NCBI GenBank assembly: GCA_022385805.1
Contig: MU277773.1
Coordinates: forward strand, 1 to 64,000
Source of the DNA: Pilatotrama ljubarskyi
Lineage: Eukaryota; Basidiomycota; Agaricomycetes; Polyporales; Polyporaceae
Reading direction: 5' to 3'
DNA: 64,000 bases
Shown here: positions 46,588 to 58,886 of the stretch, one piece after another
Numbering within the stretch: position 1 is the stretch's first letter
Layout: each line of letters opens with the position of its first letter
Translations under genes and position numbers: made by a program
Notes under the pieces: generated by a model
Told to the model about the DNA's origin: nothing
Database searches by the model: none
Seen by the model: only the letters and a program-made list of their open reading frames with translations

Positions 46588-49500
46588 TCACAGGCCGACG
46601 AGTCGGAGGAGCAGATAGAGCGTCGAGCCTACGAAGCGGATGGCGGACAGACCAGCCCTGCGTAGCAATGCGTTATCAGCAAGCTGTAGGTGCCCAAAAA
46701 AAGGTATACGTACAGGCAGATGAAGAGGAAGGTTAGGTAAGGGTTGAAGGTCGCGTCCGAGGATGTCGTGACATGGCTCTTCACCCAATTCGTGAACGCA
46801 GTGGAGGTAAACACCAAGATCATGAGGCTAGACAGAGAACGTCAGCCCCGCTCCCCCGCGCCCTCAAAAGACTCACATGTTCGTGCCGACCCACGCAAGG
46901 ACAACGTTCGTACGGCTGTTCCGGTCGTGATCAGCCTGCTTGGTCGCCGCGTCACGGTGCTCCTTCTGCTCCGGGGGCTTGTACGAGAGCGCAGTGCGGG
47001 ACGCGGACCACATTTGGTCGACATCTTCGCGCGCGGTCGGGAGCTCGACCTCCAGAACGTCCTTGCCACCCTCGCCCTTGACCTTCTTAGCGCCACCGAG
47101 GTCCTTAGCGGAGCCGTTGTCACCCTTGGTACCCCTACAGAGCCGTTAGCGTCGACGTCTCAACGGAACGCGAAGGCATGACATACCAGGTGACATCGTG
47201 AAGGTTGCACATGGCGTACATCACTACAAAGGCGAAATCAGCACGCTGCTTCTCAAAGCGCCACTCTTTGACGTACTCAGGATGTTGACGTCTACGTAAC
47301 CCATTCCGGTGAGTCCGAGTACGCGACGCTTCAGCAAACGATCACTTACAGCTCGGCAGGAAGAACATGTACTGGATGAACGACGTGAACATGTGCCATG
47401 GCTCAAGGTGGATGATCGACCCGAAGAGGTATAGGCCGTAGGTGGCAGCGAGCGAGATGACGATGTCGCGGAAGGTCGCGTTGGTCTCCACAAGGCTGCG
47501 TTCGGGTATCGGTTAATATTCTGAGGTAGTATGCAGATGTCATGAGACGTACTGTGGGAAGTCCTTCCAGCCATCGAGAGAGTGGGGCACGGCCAAGTAG
47601 ACGGTGTAGCCTGCGCACCAACTGTCGAGGCGATGGCACTGTTAGTCCGATAGACAGTCGGGGAAGAGGACATGCATACAGCGTGATGATGTTGCAGAGA
47701 CCGAACAGGACGATGCAGACGGTGTACGTCCACTTCGAACCTTGCGGGCGGTTGCCGAGCGAACAGACCAAGATGATGAAGAGCAGGCCGAGGTAGAGCT
47801 ACCAAAATCCACGATGGTGAACAACGCCGCCGGAGTGCAAGGCGACAGAATAATACCTTGAGGAACACCTCGAAGACTTCAGGACCAGCACCACGCGCGA
47901 GGAAGTTGAACGCGTCGTTATCTACATCAGATGTCGCCGAGGATACCAGCTGTCGTTCCCATGCACGTCAGCAACTAGAACGGACACCAGCCAACGCGCG
48001 ACTGCCGCACGAGCAGGGATACTCACGAAGAAGAATGCCAAGTAGAAGTTTGCCAGGGAGGTCCAGGTGAAGATCAGCTGGACGGCGTTGTAGATGAACT
48101 CAATCTGTCCCAGACGACATCAGATTGGCACGGGCGCGCGCAGAGAGTAAAGCGAGGCAGACCTGGAGGAAGATCTTGCGGAAGAAGCCTTGCCCAGACG
48201 TCCAGATGCGGAACCAGAAGACGGTAGCGTGGACAGACGCGAAAAGCGAACCGTTCAGCCAGCGACGACGCTGAGAGATGAACTCCGGGACGGTGGTGGG
48301 CACGTCAGTCGCGGCCTTCGCGCTCTTGACATACTTCAAGCTGCGGGGCAGGGTGAGTACAAGTCCCAGCACAAGGAGGTCAGAGGCAGGCAACTTACAC
48401 CCAAGCCTCCCGCTTCTTCGTGACGATCTCGAAGCAGAGGATACGGTCTTCAGCGAGGTACATGTTCCGCTCGAACAGGCCGGCGTCGCTCGAGCCGCCA
48501 TGCATAGTCTCGCCCTTGAAGTAAGACGCGAGAGGACCCTTGCCGTCGGGGCCGTTCTGGAGAGCCTTGTAGCGATACGCGCTGAAGGCACCAGGCAGCA
48601 CGCTGATGTAGCCAAAGACGCTCTCCAAGGGCTTGTCCAAGATGTTGGACATCTTGTACTATGAGCGGAAGGTATCCTCAGCGATCGGTCCGGAATAGAC
48701 ATGAATTATTGACAGACCTCAAAGTTTTGGGACGCAGCGAGCGGACTCTTGAGCAAGAGCGAGCAGGCCTTGCCGGTGTCGACGCAGATCCTGTTATCCT
48801 TCGCGGTCAATACAGCTACTCTCATAGAGAGAGCTACTACTCACTCTCCACACGCGCCACCAACGCCAGGGTGCTTGTCGAAGCCTATCTTATGTCAGGA
48901 ATCCACACACCACCGTGGAACGGTGTGGCGAGACGTACATTTCCAGAGCTCGTAGATGGACGTGCCGGTCGGCTTCGTACCGACGTCAAGAAGAATGCAC
49001 ACGTTCGGCTTGATGAGCGGGCCAAACGCGTTGAAGAACCAACGGTGACTGATTCGGCAGGTGTCAACCACCAATCGATAACTACGGTATACCATGCGCC
49101 CACCTGTTGAGCTTCTTCTTGTTTTGCTCCTTCAAGCAGAAGATGATCTGGACTGGGCAGGCGCCCTGAGAGACCTCGCCACGCTCGGTCACGACGACGT
49201 TGGAGGTGTATCTGATCCGCGAGTCAGAACAACCCAATCATCAGGCCTCATCGGAGGCACCCACTCAAAGATGTGCGCAGTGACATCCTTCCCTGCGATC
49301 GAATCCTTCGCAATACCTTCTTGGTAGCAACCCATCTACACGCGCCTTCAGGTACATCGAAGCACGCAGCCTGGGTGAGGATACTCACGAGAGTGAGGAC
49401 CTGAAGCGTGCGCTTGTTGATCTTGCTCCGACCGTCGGACACCACACAGACGACGACCTTCTTCCAGCCGTCAGGGCCCCAGGTCTTCGACTTGGTCCTG

Positions 49501-50270
49501 CTGCACAGATGCGCGACATTCTTAAGCACGCTGTAGACGAAACTTCCATTCAGCACTCGATATTCCACGCGTCAAGGCATTGATCCGTACGCGTTCATAG
49601 TGCGGGTGAACAGCACCTCGTCCTCGTTGTACATGGTCATGACGATGAACAGCTCCGTGCGGCGGCCCATGAGGTACGGGCGGAGCGAGTACTTCTCGCG
49701 CATGAAGTCGTCCGGGTCGCACGTCGCGGCGGTGTAGCGGAGCTTCGTCATCTCCTCGATGTGGTCCATGCCCTTGGGGACGATGTGCGACGGCACCTGC
49801 ATGTCGAGCACGAGGTTGCCGTCATTGAGCTCGACCTGGCGCACCGAGCGCCGCTTCATGAGCTTCTCGCGCGCGGTGGACCAGCCCGCACTGCTCATGC
49901 TGCTCTGGTCGCGGAGCATGCCCGGGCGTTGCTGGGGCGGGTAGTTGCCCAGCGGCTGCTGGTACGGGAGCGCGGGCATCGGCGGGACCGACACCTGGCT
50001 CATCTCGTACTGGGGGTTGAGGTGCGTCTGTGAGTGCGCGTAGCTGCTCTGGTAGGACTTGGTCGACTTGGTCTCCCAGGCGGAGTTGGGGTCGTATTCG
50101 GTGTGCTGTTGCTGGTGCTGGCTGGGGTACTGCTGGTGCTGCTGGTACTGCTGCGGGGGCTGGGGGTAGGCATAGTTGGTTGCGGCAGGGTTGTTGGGGC
50201 TGGTGTTGGCTGGGGGGTAGTCCGGGTACGCGTTCGCGTAGGGATCGTGTTGTTGCTGGCGATAAGCCAT
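46588..50270 (-). CDS. Chitin synthase (division 1)
   Basis: Many exons, of which I can follow at least ten. The N-terminus ([20 protein letters not shown], then Gln/Pro/Tyr-rich) is disordered. The catalytic part follows: DLVLD-type [90 protein letters not shown], the catalytic [11 protein letters not shown], and the product-binding [12 protein letters not shown]. Several membrane helices follow ([53 protein letters not shown]), ending [16 protein letters not shown]. It adds GlcNAc from UDP-GlcNAc to chitin at the plasma membrane. Exact exon ends in 46.6-49.5 kb were not all fixed. Family and orientation are certain. Confidence 0.95.
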
Positions 50271-52377
50271 GTCTGCGCGTTCTGAGCGGGCGCAAGAGCA
50301 AGACTTGTAGGTTGGATACCGGGCGGTAGTCCGGGAAACGAACGAGTTGGGTAACGAGTGACTGACTGCTCTGCTCGACGGAACCACCAGGGAACGGCTG
50401 AGAGAGGAGAGGACGCCCGCCGAGGACGGCGGAGATGGTGGGGAGGAGGGAAGAGACGGTGCGGGCGGTGCGAATGGAAGAGAGAAAGATGGACTCGGAC
50501 TCTGATCTGCAACACCGTCTCCGTTCCCCCGCCCGGCTGCCCTCTCGGCATCGGCCACCCCGTCCTCTTGGCACCATCAGACAGCTGCGGCCCTCGTCGT
50601 CGCACTCGCCGTTGGCTCGGAGGACGACAGCAATATAATCATTCAAAGTACTATCGTGTAGGCAGGTGGGGTCGAAGTACAACGATACATGAACTCGAAG
50701 CCAGCGTCTTTGCTTTCGGACAACAAATCGCAACAATACCTTCAGACTTTGTGAGACATTGCAGCATAACAAGCTAAAATGCACGCAGGCAGCGACCCGA
50801 TAACGGACCCGGAGGTACAAGGCCGTCCGCGTCCTCACGAACAAGCCTTGGATGGCTTCGCCTCTATTGGTCCGGTGAAGGCTGGGAATACGGGCGTTGC
50901 CAGAGCGATGACACTGGCTCAACACCTCGGAAGATGTAATATAGTGTTCCGCTCATCAAGTCGTGACCGTCCGTCGCGAGAGCCTTGACAGAGAGATGCA
51001 TGCACGAGCCCGACGTCACCGATGAAGAACTGCAAAGGTGCAACGGTCGAGATGCTACACATGATCAGTCCTCTTGCGTGGTCCGAGTGAAAGCGGCCGC
51101 TCGGGACTTCGCCAGAGTCATCAGACTTTGGGCCATATATAACGTCGAAGGAACGTGACAGATGGAGGTGCTACATGATCAGAGAGGGCTCGTAGGATGA
51201 CGTAGGAATGAGAGAGCGCGTTCCCGCCCACTGGCCATGCCTGCGTATGACGTTGCATGCGACATTGAAATGGACGACGTGAGCATGACGGAGGTATAGG
51301 TTGTGAGACGGTACCAGCGTCAGAAAGCCCCAGCAACAGAGTCTCACCGCCGAGACGGAGGCGGATGAGAAGCCACCGGCCGGAGGAGAGAAGCGTACAG
51401 GAAAGGACCGCACGCCGGAAGAAGATCGGTCGCTGTTGTGTTGGGCGCCGCCGCCCGGGGTGGCGGGATAGAGCGGCCGGAGGGCGTCAGAACGAGAGCA
51501 GGAGAAGAGGGGAGAGGTGTGGGCTCGAGCCGTGTGCATGGGGCTAGGAGGCAGGTCCGTCAGCAGCACGCGGTGGCTTGAGTAATGAACGCTGCTGTCA
51601 GACGCCGGATCTGGACGATTCTGGAAGGCGAGCCGAGGGAGTCGACGTGCGCTGAGCCATCGAGAGACTGAAGACGGGCGACGGCGAGAAGAGCAGGACG
51701 AGCAGCGAGGGCAGATGGGATGCGAGAGGAGGACGACGAGGAGGAAGAGGAAGAGGAGAGAGCGATCGATGGGATTGGACCGGGCGCTTGTGTTGCGCGG
51801 CCGGTGGCGTGTTGCACGGTGAATTGAGCAAAATTCCCACGGTGCTGTGTCCGCCACCTGGGCAGCGCCGTCGCTCTGCCCTTCCTCCTGCCCTTGTACT
51901 CGTTCCCCCTCCTCTCTCATAAACTCCCCCTCTCCGCCCTTTCTCTCCCCCTCGACGCCCCTCGCGCCCTTCTCCGCTGTTTCTCCCATATTGTGAGTGT
52001 CTTTTCATTATCAGATCCGCCGCATATGCCTCCCCTTCCCCACCCACCCACCCTGCCTCGCGCTCGCCTCGCCGCCCGGCTTTGTCCCCCAGCCGACCAC
52101 GCCACCGCACGTAAACCCCCTGCAAGCTCTCCTAGGCTCCCGAGGGGCCCCTTTGGCTCCCTTGGATCCGTAGGCGGCTGCGCCGGTGCTGTGCTGCGCG
52201 TTCCCAGGACTTTGTCGCTTTTCAACCGCCGCATCTGCCACACCTCCCCCTCCTCTTCTCCCCCTTTCCCCCTCTCTCACCCCCCTACATCTGCCTCCCT
52301 CCCCGCTGTTGCCTCTTCTTGAGTGCTGACCTCTGCTACCCCCAGATCACTCATAACATCTGATCATCTGAACAACA
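50271..52377. other. Divergent promoter region of chitin synthase and casein kinase I
   Basis: 2.1 kb with no supported gene. The right half is strongly pyrimidine-rich on the + strand (51880-52300, CT blocks), a usual feature of fungal 5' leaders, and also contains a purine tract at 51725-51765. Open frames here are low-complexity. Confidence 0.55.
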
Positions 52378-53669
52378 ATGGCCGACTCATCCTCGCACCG
52401 CCTCGACCTCCGTGTAGGCGGCAAGTACAGGTTGGGAAAGAAGATTGGTTCGGGATCCTTCGGTGCGTACCAGAAGTAGTGCGCCGGCGTGCGATGGCAC
52501 TGATATGCTCTTCTCCTTCCAGGTGACATCTACCTCGGGATCAACATCATCTCGGGCGAGGAGGTCGCCATCAAGCTCGAGTCAGTCAAGGCGAAGCACC
52601 CCCAGCTCGAGTACGAGTCCAAGGTCCTCAAGACTCTTGCTGGCGGTGTTGGTGTCCCCTTCGTCCGTTGGTTTGGCACCGAGTGCGACTACAATGCGAT
52701 GGTTATCGATCTCCTCGGGCCTTCCCTCGAGGACCTCTTCAACTTTTGCCACCGCAAGTTCAGCCTGAAGACCGTCCTCCTTTTGGCTGATCAGCTCGTA
52801 CGTATCCTACCTACGGTCACCGCCTTGACCAGTGCCTGCCCCCGTATGTGTCTTACTAATACGCCACGTCATGCAGATCTCCCGCATTGAGTATGTTCAC
52901 TCGCGCAACTTCATCCACCGCGACATCAAGCCCGACAACTTCCTCATGGGCATTGGCAAGCGCGGCAACCAAGTCAACGTCATCGATTTCGGTCTCGCAA
53001 AGAAGTACCGTGATCCCAAGACCCACCTCCATATCCCGTACAGAGAGAACAAGAACCTCACGGGTACCGCCCGTTATACTTCGATCAACACCCACCTGGG
53101 TGTCGAGCAGGCCCGCCGGGATGACCTCGAGTCGCTCGCTTACGTACTCATGTACTTCCTCCGTGGCTCGCTCCCGTGGCAGGGTCTCAAGGCCGCGACG
53201 AAGAAGCAGAAATACGACCGGATCATGGAGAAGAAGATGACCACTCCCACTGACCTTTTGTGCCGCGGTTTCCCCAACGAGTTTGGAATCTTCCTCAACT
53301 ACACCCGGGCGCTCCGGTTCGACGACAAGCCGGACTACTCGTACCTCCGCAAGCTCTTCCGCGATCTCTTCGTCCGCGAGGGTTACCAGTACGATTATGT
53401 CTTCGACTGGAGCATGCAGCGCGCCATGGACGAGGGCACAAGTTCCGGCGCCAAGGCCACCACCGGCGGCCGCCGCAAGGTCCTCCAGGAAGAAGAGGAG
53501 CACCGCGTCAGCGACAGGATGTGAGTTCCAGGCGCAACTAAGGTTCGCCCCACTTTTACTCACTCGGTTTAGGCTGCGCTCCCACACTCGTCAACAGCAG
53601 CAGGCTGCCGCCACCGCTGGTACTGTAGGCCAGCAGCGTCCCATGCGTCAACGTGACGAGCACTGGTAA
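52378..53669 (+). CDS. Casein kinase I, delta/epsilon (Hhp1/Hrr25) type
   Basis: Four exons (52378-52462, 52523-52797, 52877-53520, 53573-53669) give 366 residues. Seen: glycine loop [14 protein letters not shown], Lys in EVAIKLES, catalytic loop [27 protein letters not shown] (DFG), and the CK1 hallmark [27 protein letters not shown] replacing the usual APE motif. The C-terminal tail is short, Gln-rich and basic, without the palmitoylation cysteines of Yck kinases, so a soluble nuclear/cytosolic enzyme is expected. Known roles of this type are DNA damage response, vesicle traffic and clock timing. The last intron splits an ATG codon (AT|G). Confidence 0.96.
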
Positions 53670-55355
53670 ACGGCTTCCCCTAGCATGACGGGGGAGTCGT
53701 CGTCGTAGCAGCACGTCCAGGTCCGACCGAGCATGGGGGGCGGAGGGTAGATGCAGGGTGCGCTCGGTTCTGGTTTCTCGCCATCGTATTGGGTGCCTTG
53801 GATGTCGGATTGTCTGTGGTCGGTCGCGTCGTCACTCGTGTGGGTAAGACGACTGGGTGGTTCGCTGGTAGTGGGAGCACGTCGTGGGAGCAAGACGTGC
53901 GGGTGGATTATGATGACGGACGGAGCGCGGGTCCTCCCTCTTCCGCGGCCGACTCGCCGCTTGCCTCAAGGCGGCCGTCGGCCCTCTCGCTCGCGCGTGG
54001 ACACCCACGGTCCTCGTCTCCTATCCTACCCCTCGTCGACTGGTTCGGTCTCTCGCGCATACCCTCGATCCACGAACCGGGTGCCAGCGTCAAGATCCGT
54101 GCACCCCACACGCGTCGCCCGAGCTGCGCGGTTCTCTTTCTCTCGTACGGACGCTTTTTCCTTTCACGCCTCACCTGGTAGCCTGCGCGCATGCGCGCAG
54201 CCGTCCGGGGTGGCCGCCTCGTTCCTCTCGCCACCATATATCGCCCCCCTCGCGCCGTACTCCGTGATGCAATGCCTCTCCATCCTCACCTCCCTCATGA
54301 CTTACACCTCACCGTATCGCACGCATCATCACGCCTTCCGTCACGTTCTCGACTGCAGTGTATATATATTATCTCACCTCACACACCTCTTCCTCCTTTC
54401 CCTTCACCCCTGTCCCATTGTCACCGTTATTCCTCTTCCTGCACGCCGACTATATGCGCCCTGCGCGCCCATCCCCTCGTTAATACCTTCCAAGTTCTCT
54501 CTCTCGTGTCTCTCCTCGTCCGTTCTCGTTTCTCGCGTCGTCTCGTATATTTGCCTCGTCGTCACGGTTGCTGGATCTCCTTGTGTTTCCTCTCTCCTCC
54601 ACCTTTTCGGTGCTCGGCTGCGTGTTGCGCAGCCGGGAGCCGTCGAGGGCGTGCTGGATGAGAGAGGGCGCCGCGTCTGGTCTGGTCGGTGGTGGTGGCT
54701 GGGTAGTGGTGGTAGAAGGGCTCGCCGGGTCGGGTGGGAGTCGGGTTCGGTGGGGCTGTAGATGTTGCGCTGGGACGGCCGCGCCTGGGCTCGCGGTCTC
54801 TCCCTCGTCGCGTCGGCTCGCTGGTTGCTAGTCGTTGCGGTAGAGTGGTGGTAGCAGGGTGGAGAGGGGCAGCGGAGGAGCGGGCAGGAAGACGGACGCG
54901 GCATAGACGGAGCCAGCAGCAGGAGCAGTTGACGGTGACCAGGCGCGGTATTGTCGCACGCGTTGTATCGATTATAGTATAGGTGCACACATCCCATCTT
55001 CAACATATTCCTCGAGTCGAATATCCATCTGCCCTCGGTCGTTTCTCCCAGAGACATTGTGGCTGGGCCGTCGTAGTCGTTTAGCGAGTAAATATATGTG
55101 ATTTGCTACAACGCAGGGCCCTAGCGTGCGTGAACGCTCTTGATCATAGGCTTCACTGAACAAAGCCGCAGAATATGTAGACTTGCATGAAGTTGCAGCG
55201 ACTCCGAGAGGTGTACAGTACTGTGTGCCACGTGGGACGGCGAGTTGCGATGATGTGTGGGCGCCGGTGCACAGAATCCGCATCCATCCTTCCACGTCGC
55301 GAGGTCTACCCATACTCCCGTACCGCGCTCCCCGCCCGCGGCCTCCCCTGTCACG
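53670..55355. other. Intergenic with a long chance open frame
   Basis: 1.7 kb holding the casein kinase 3' region and the coatomer promoter. A 336-codon open frame (53751-54761) is uninterrupted but looks non-coding: it is composed of Arg/Ser/Leu-rich chance sequence and has no introns although all neighbours have them. Confidence 0.55.
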
Positions 55356-58300
55356 ATGTCGTTCGCCACGAAAAAGGACGAGGAGAACGGGCTGAGCACG
55401 TACTACAACAACAAGACGACCGTCATCCAGGAGGCCCGCGTCTTCAACGAGTCCCCCATCAGCCCGCGCAAGTGCAGGGCCCTCCTCACGCGCATCGTGT
55501 ACCTCCTCTACGTCGGCGAGTCGTTCAATACCCAGGAGGCGACGACGCTGTTCTTTGGGACGACGAAGTTGTTCCAGCACAAGGACGTGAGTGTGCTTCG
55601 CTATGACCGAGCAAGGGTGAGACGTGCGCGGGGAGGATGCGTGCTCATGTGCAAGCTTGTGCTTTGACAGAGTGCCCTCCGCCAAATGGTGTACCTAGCA
55701 ATCAAGGAGCTGGCGGAGACGGCGGAAGATGTCATTATGGTCACGAGCAGTATCATGAAGGACATGCAGCCCAACTCGGAGGTCATCTACAGGCCGAACG
55801 CCATCCGTGCTCTCTGCAGGATTATCGACGTAAGTGCCCTTCCCCGCAAGCATCGTGTGTACAGGTGCAATGGGAAGTGCTGAGCGTGCGACCAGCCATC
55901 CATGGCGCAAGGCGTGGAACGCTTCTTCAAGGCCGCCATCGTCGACAAGAACCCGTCCATCTCGTCCGCCGCGCTCGTCTCCGCGTACCACCTCTTCCCG
56001 CACGCTAAAGACGTCGTGAAGCGATGGGTGAACGAGGCGCAGGAGGCCGTCAACTCCAAGTCGTCCTCCTTCTTTGGCTCGAGCTCCTCCGGGGGCTCGT
56101 ACCTCGGCTGGGGCGGCTCGTCCGCCAGTGCGAACACTGGTTACCAGCCGATTCCGTCGACGAGCTACATCACGCAGTACCACTCGCTCGGCTTGCTGTA
56201 CCTTATCCGACAGCAAGATAGGATGGCGGTCACGAAGATGATCCAGCAGCTCGGTGGTGGGCGGTCGGGTGCTGGCACCACGCTCAAGAACCCGATGGCG
56301 CTGTGCATGCTCATCCGGTATGCCGCGAAGGTCATGGAGGAGGATCCCAAGTACGTCTTGCGCAGGGTTGATGATTATGCAGTGTCTCAAGGAAATATGC
56401 AGCGTCCAAAAACAGATGCTCGACCTGCTGGAGGGCTGGCTCCGCCACAAGAGCGACATGGTCAACCTGGAGGCTGCACGGGTCATTTGCGAAATGAAGA
56501 ATGTCACGCCACAGCAGCTGACACGCTCAATTGCTGGTAAGTTGTCACTCATTGACTTGCAGATCGTCGCGCTAACTGTGCATCTCTGGTAGTCCTGCAG
56601 CTGTTCCTGTCCTCGCCGAAGTCGACACTCAAGTTCGCAGCAACCCGCACTCTCGCCGCGCTCGCAGTCACCCACCCCTCGAGCGTCGCCGCATGCAACA
56701 TCGATCTCGAGAACCTCATCTCGGACCCTAACCGCAGCGTCGCGACGTACGCTATCACGACCCTGCTCAAGACGGGCAACGAGGCCTCGGTGGACCGTTT
56801 GATGAAGCAGATCAGCGGGTTCATGAGCGAGATCAGCGACGAGTTCAAGGTGATCATCGTCGACGCGATCCGCTCGCTCTGCCTCAAGTTCCCGGCGAAG
56901 CACGAGTCGATGCTCGCGTTCCTCTCCGGGGTGCTCCGCGACGAGGGTGGGTACGACTTCAAGCGCGCGGTCGTGGAGGCGATCTTCGACATGATCAAGT
57001 TTATCGCGGACTGCAAGGAGCAGGCGCTCTCGCACCTGTGCGAGTTCATCGAGGACTGCGAGTTTACGAAGCTTTCGGTCCGCATCTTGCACTTGCTGGG
57101 CGTTGAGGGCCCCAAGGCGCCCCAGCCGACGAAGTACATCCGGTTCATCTACAACCGTGTCGTGCTTGAGAACGCGACCGTCCGTGCTGCGGCGGTCGCG
57201 GCTTTAGGCAAGTTTGGCCTGAACAACATCGATGCCAAGCTGGGCCGGAGCGTTCATGTCCTGCTGAACAGGTCAGTGATGCTATAGAGCTACTCATACG
57301 GTATACTAAGCTGGCTTCAGGTGTCTAGACGATGTTGATGACGAAGTCCGTGACCGTGCGGCACTCTACCTCAAGGTCTACGAGGAGCCTCCTCTAATCC
57401 AGCCTTATATCAAAGAGGGTAAGACAGCAGCCAATCTGAAAGGTCCGATGCTCATTCCTAGCAGAGTCCATCTACTCTCTGTCTGCGCTGGAGTCAAAAC
57501 TTGTCTCGTACCTGAGCGATCCAGAGTCAATCGAACAACCCTTGGACCTTTCGTCTATACCCAAGATCAGCAAGGAGCAAGCTGCGAAAGACAGTGCCCG
57601 TATGTCTCTCCCCTTCTTTCCGAGTGGCACGCGCTCAAATGCCTGGCAGGCCCGACGTCGTTGGATACGATCGGTGTTCCTTCGACATCGAAGGCTGCGA
57701 CGCCTCCTCCTCCGACAGCTGCGGAGACCCAGTCGAACTATGCCCAGCAGCTTGCCGAGGTCCCGGAGTTCGCATCGTACGGCCCGGTGCTCAACAGCAG
57801 CACCAAGCCTTCTCCTCTCACGGAGAGCGAGACGGAGTACCAGGTTTCCGTCATCAAGCACATCTTCAAGGAGCACGTCGTGTTCCAGGTAAGCTATGCA
57901 TTTCTGATCCGCTTGTGGTCCGATGCTGACCATCGGCTAGTTCAACGTATCGAACACCATTCCCGACACCGTCCTGGAGCAGGTCTCTGTCATCATGCAA
58001 CCCCAGGCGGATGCCGGGCTCACCGAGGACTTCATCATCCCCGTCCCCTCCCTCAGCGCCTCAACGTCCCCCGGGATCGTCTATGTCTCCTTCACGCGCG
58101 AGACGCCCGAAGAGTACGTGCAGGCGTCGTTCCAGTGCCTGCTCAAGTTCGTTAGCAAGGAGCTGGACCCGTCGACAGGCGAGCCCGAGGAGGAGGGCTA
58201 CCCAGACGAATACCAGCTCGAGGACACGGAGCTCGCGGCGGCGGACTACATCGTCCCGAGTTATGTCACCTTCGCGTCCGAGTGGGACCGTCTGCGCGGC

Positions 58301-58651
58301 GGCGTGTCGCTTACGGAAACCTTCTCCTTGCCGTCTATGGAGTCTCTCAAAGGTACGTTCCTCTCCGTGCTCGAATGCGTCACCGAGATCCGATTCTGAC
58401 TATCGTTTCCAGCCGCATGCAATTCGGTCATCGAGATCCTCAACATGCAACCACTAGGCGGCACGGAAGACCCGCAATCGCCCACGGTGCACACGCTGCA
58501 GCTCTCGGGCCTCGTCGCGGGCGGCGGTGGAAAGGTGCTTGTGCGGTGTCGCATGACGTACTCGAAGGCGCAGGGCGTGACGCTCGAGGTCGGCGTGCGG
58601 GCAGAGCAGCAGGCGGCGGCAGACCTCGTCATCTCGGCGATTGGTGGCTAG
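55356..58651 (+). CDS. SEC21: Coatomer subunit gamma (Sec21/COPG)
   Basis: About ten exons covering roughly 900 residues. It is the gamma subunit of the COPI coat for Golgi-to-ER vesicles. Seen: N-terminal [27 protein letters not shown]-like repeats ([87 protein letters not shown]), the conserved [18 protein letters not shown], then a Pro/Ala linker ([11 protein letters not shown]) and the C-terminal appendage ([27 protein letters not shown]), which binds accessory proteins such as ArfGAP. The end at 58651 fits the family (LVISAIGG). The splice near 57598-57650 was placed from homology ([14 protein letters not shown]). Confidence 0.95.
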
Positions 58652-58886
58652 TACTGGTCGACAGTTTTTGGCTGTGTGTGGATGGAGGAAGCGATGTCTA
58701 CTTGTTTGTGGATAGAGCGGTATATTATGCAAGCTCAATATCGGACCAACCGTAGGGGTGTGCAGAGTGGCTCATACAACGTAGCCGCTGGAACTTGGTC
58801 TATCCACGATGGGCCCATCCGTCGGTGGATCTGAGTACGAGGAGGGAGTGAGATAACCTGCGGCAACTGGCAAGACAATATTAATG

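Noticed and set aside
50034..50285. Val/Gly-rich open frame on the + strand
   Set aside because: It is the antisense of the Gln/Pro/Tyr-rich N-terminus of chitin synthase.
53751..54761. 336-codon open frame on the + strand
   Set aside because: It has no domain, signal peptide or family resemblance, biased chance-like composition, and lies in the 3' region of the casein kinase gene.
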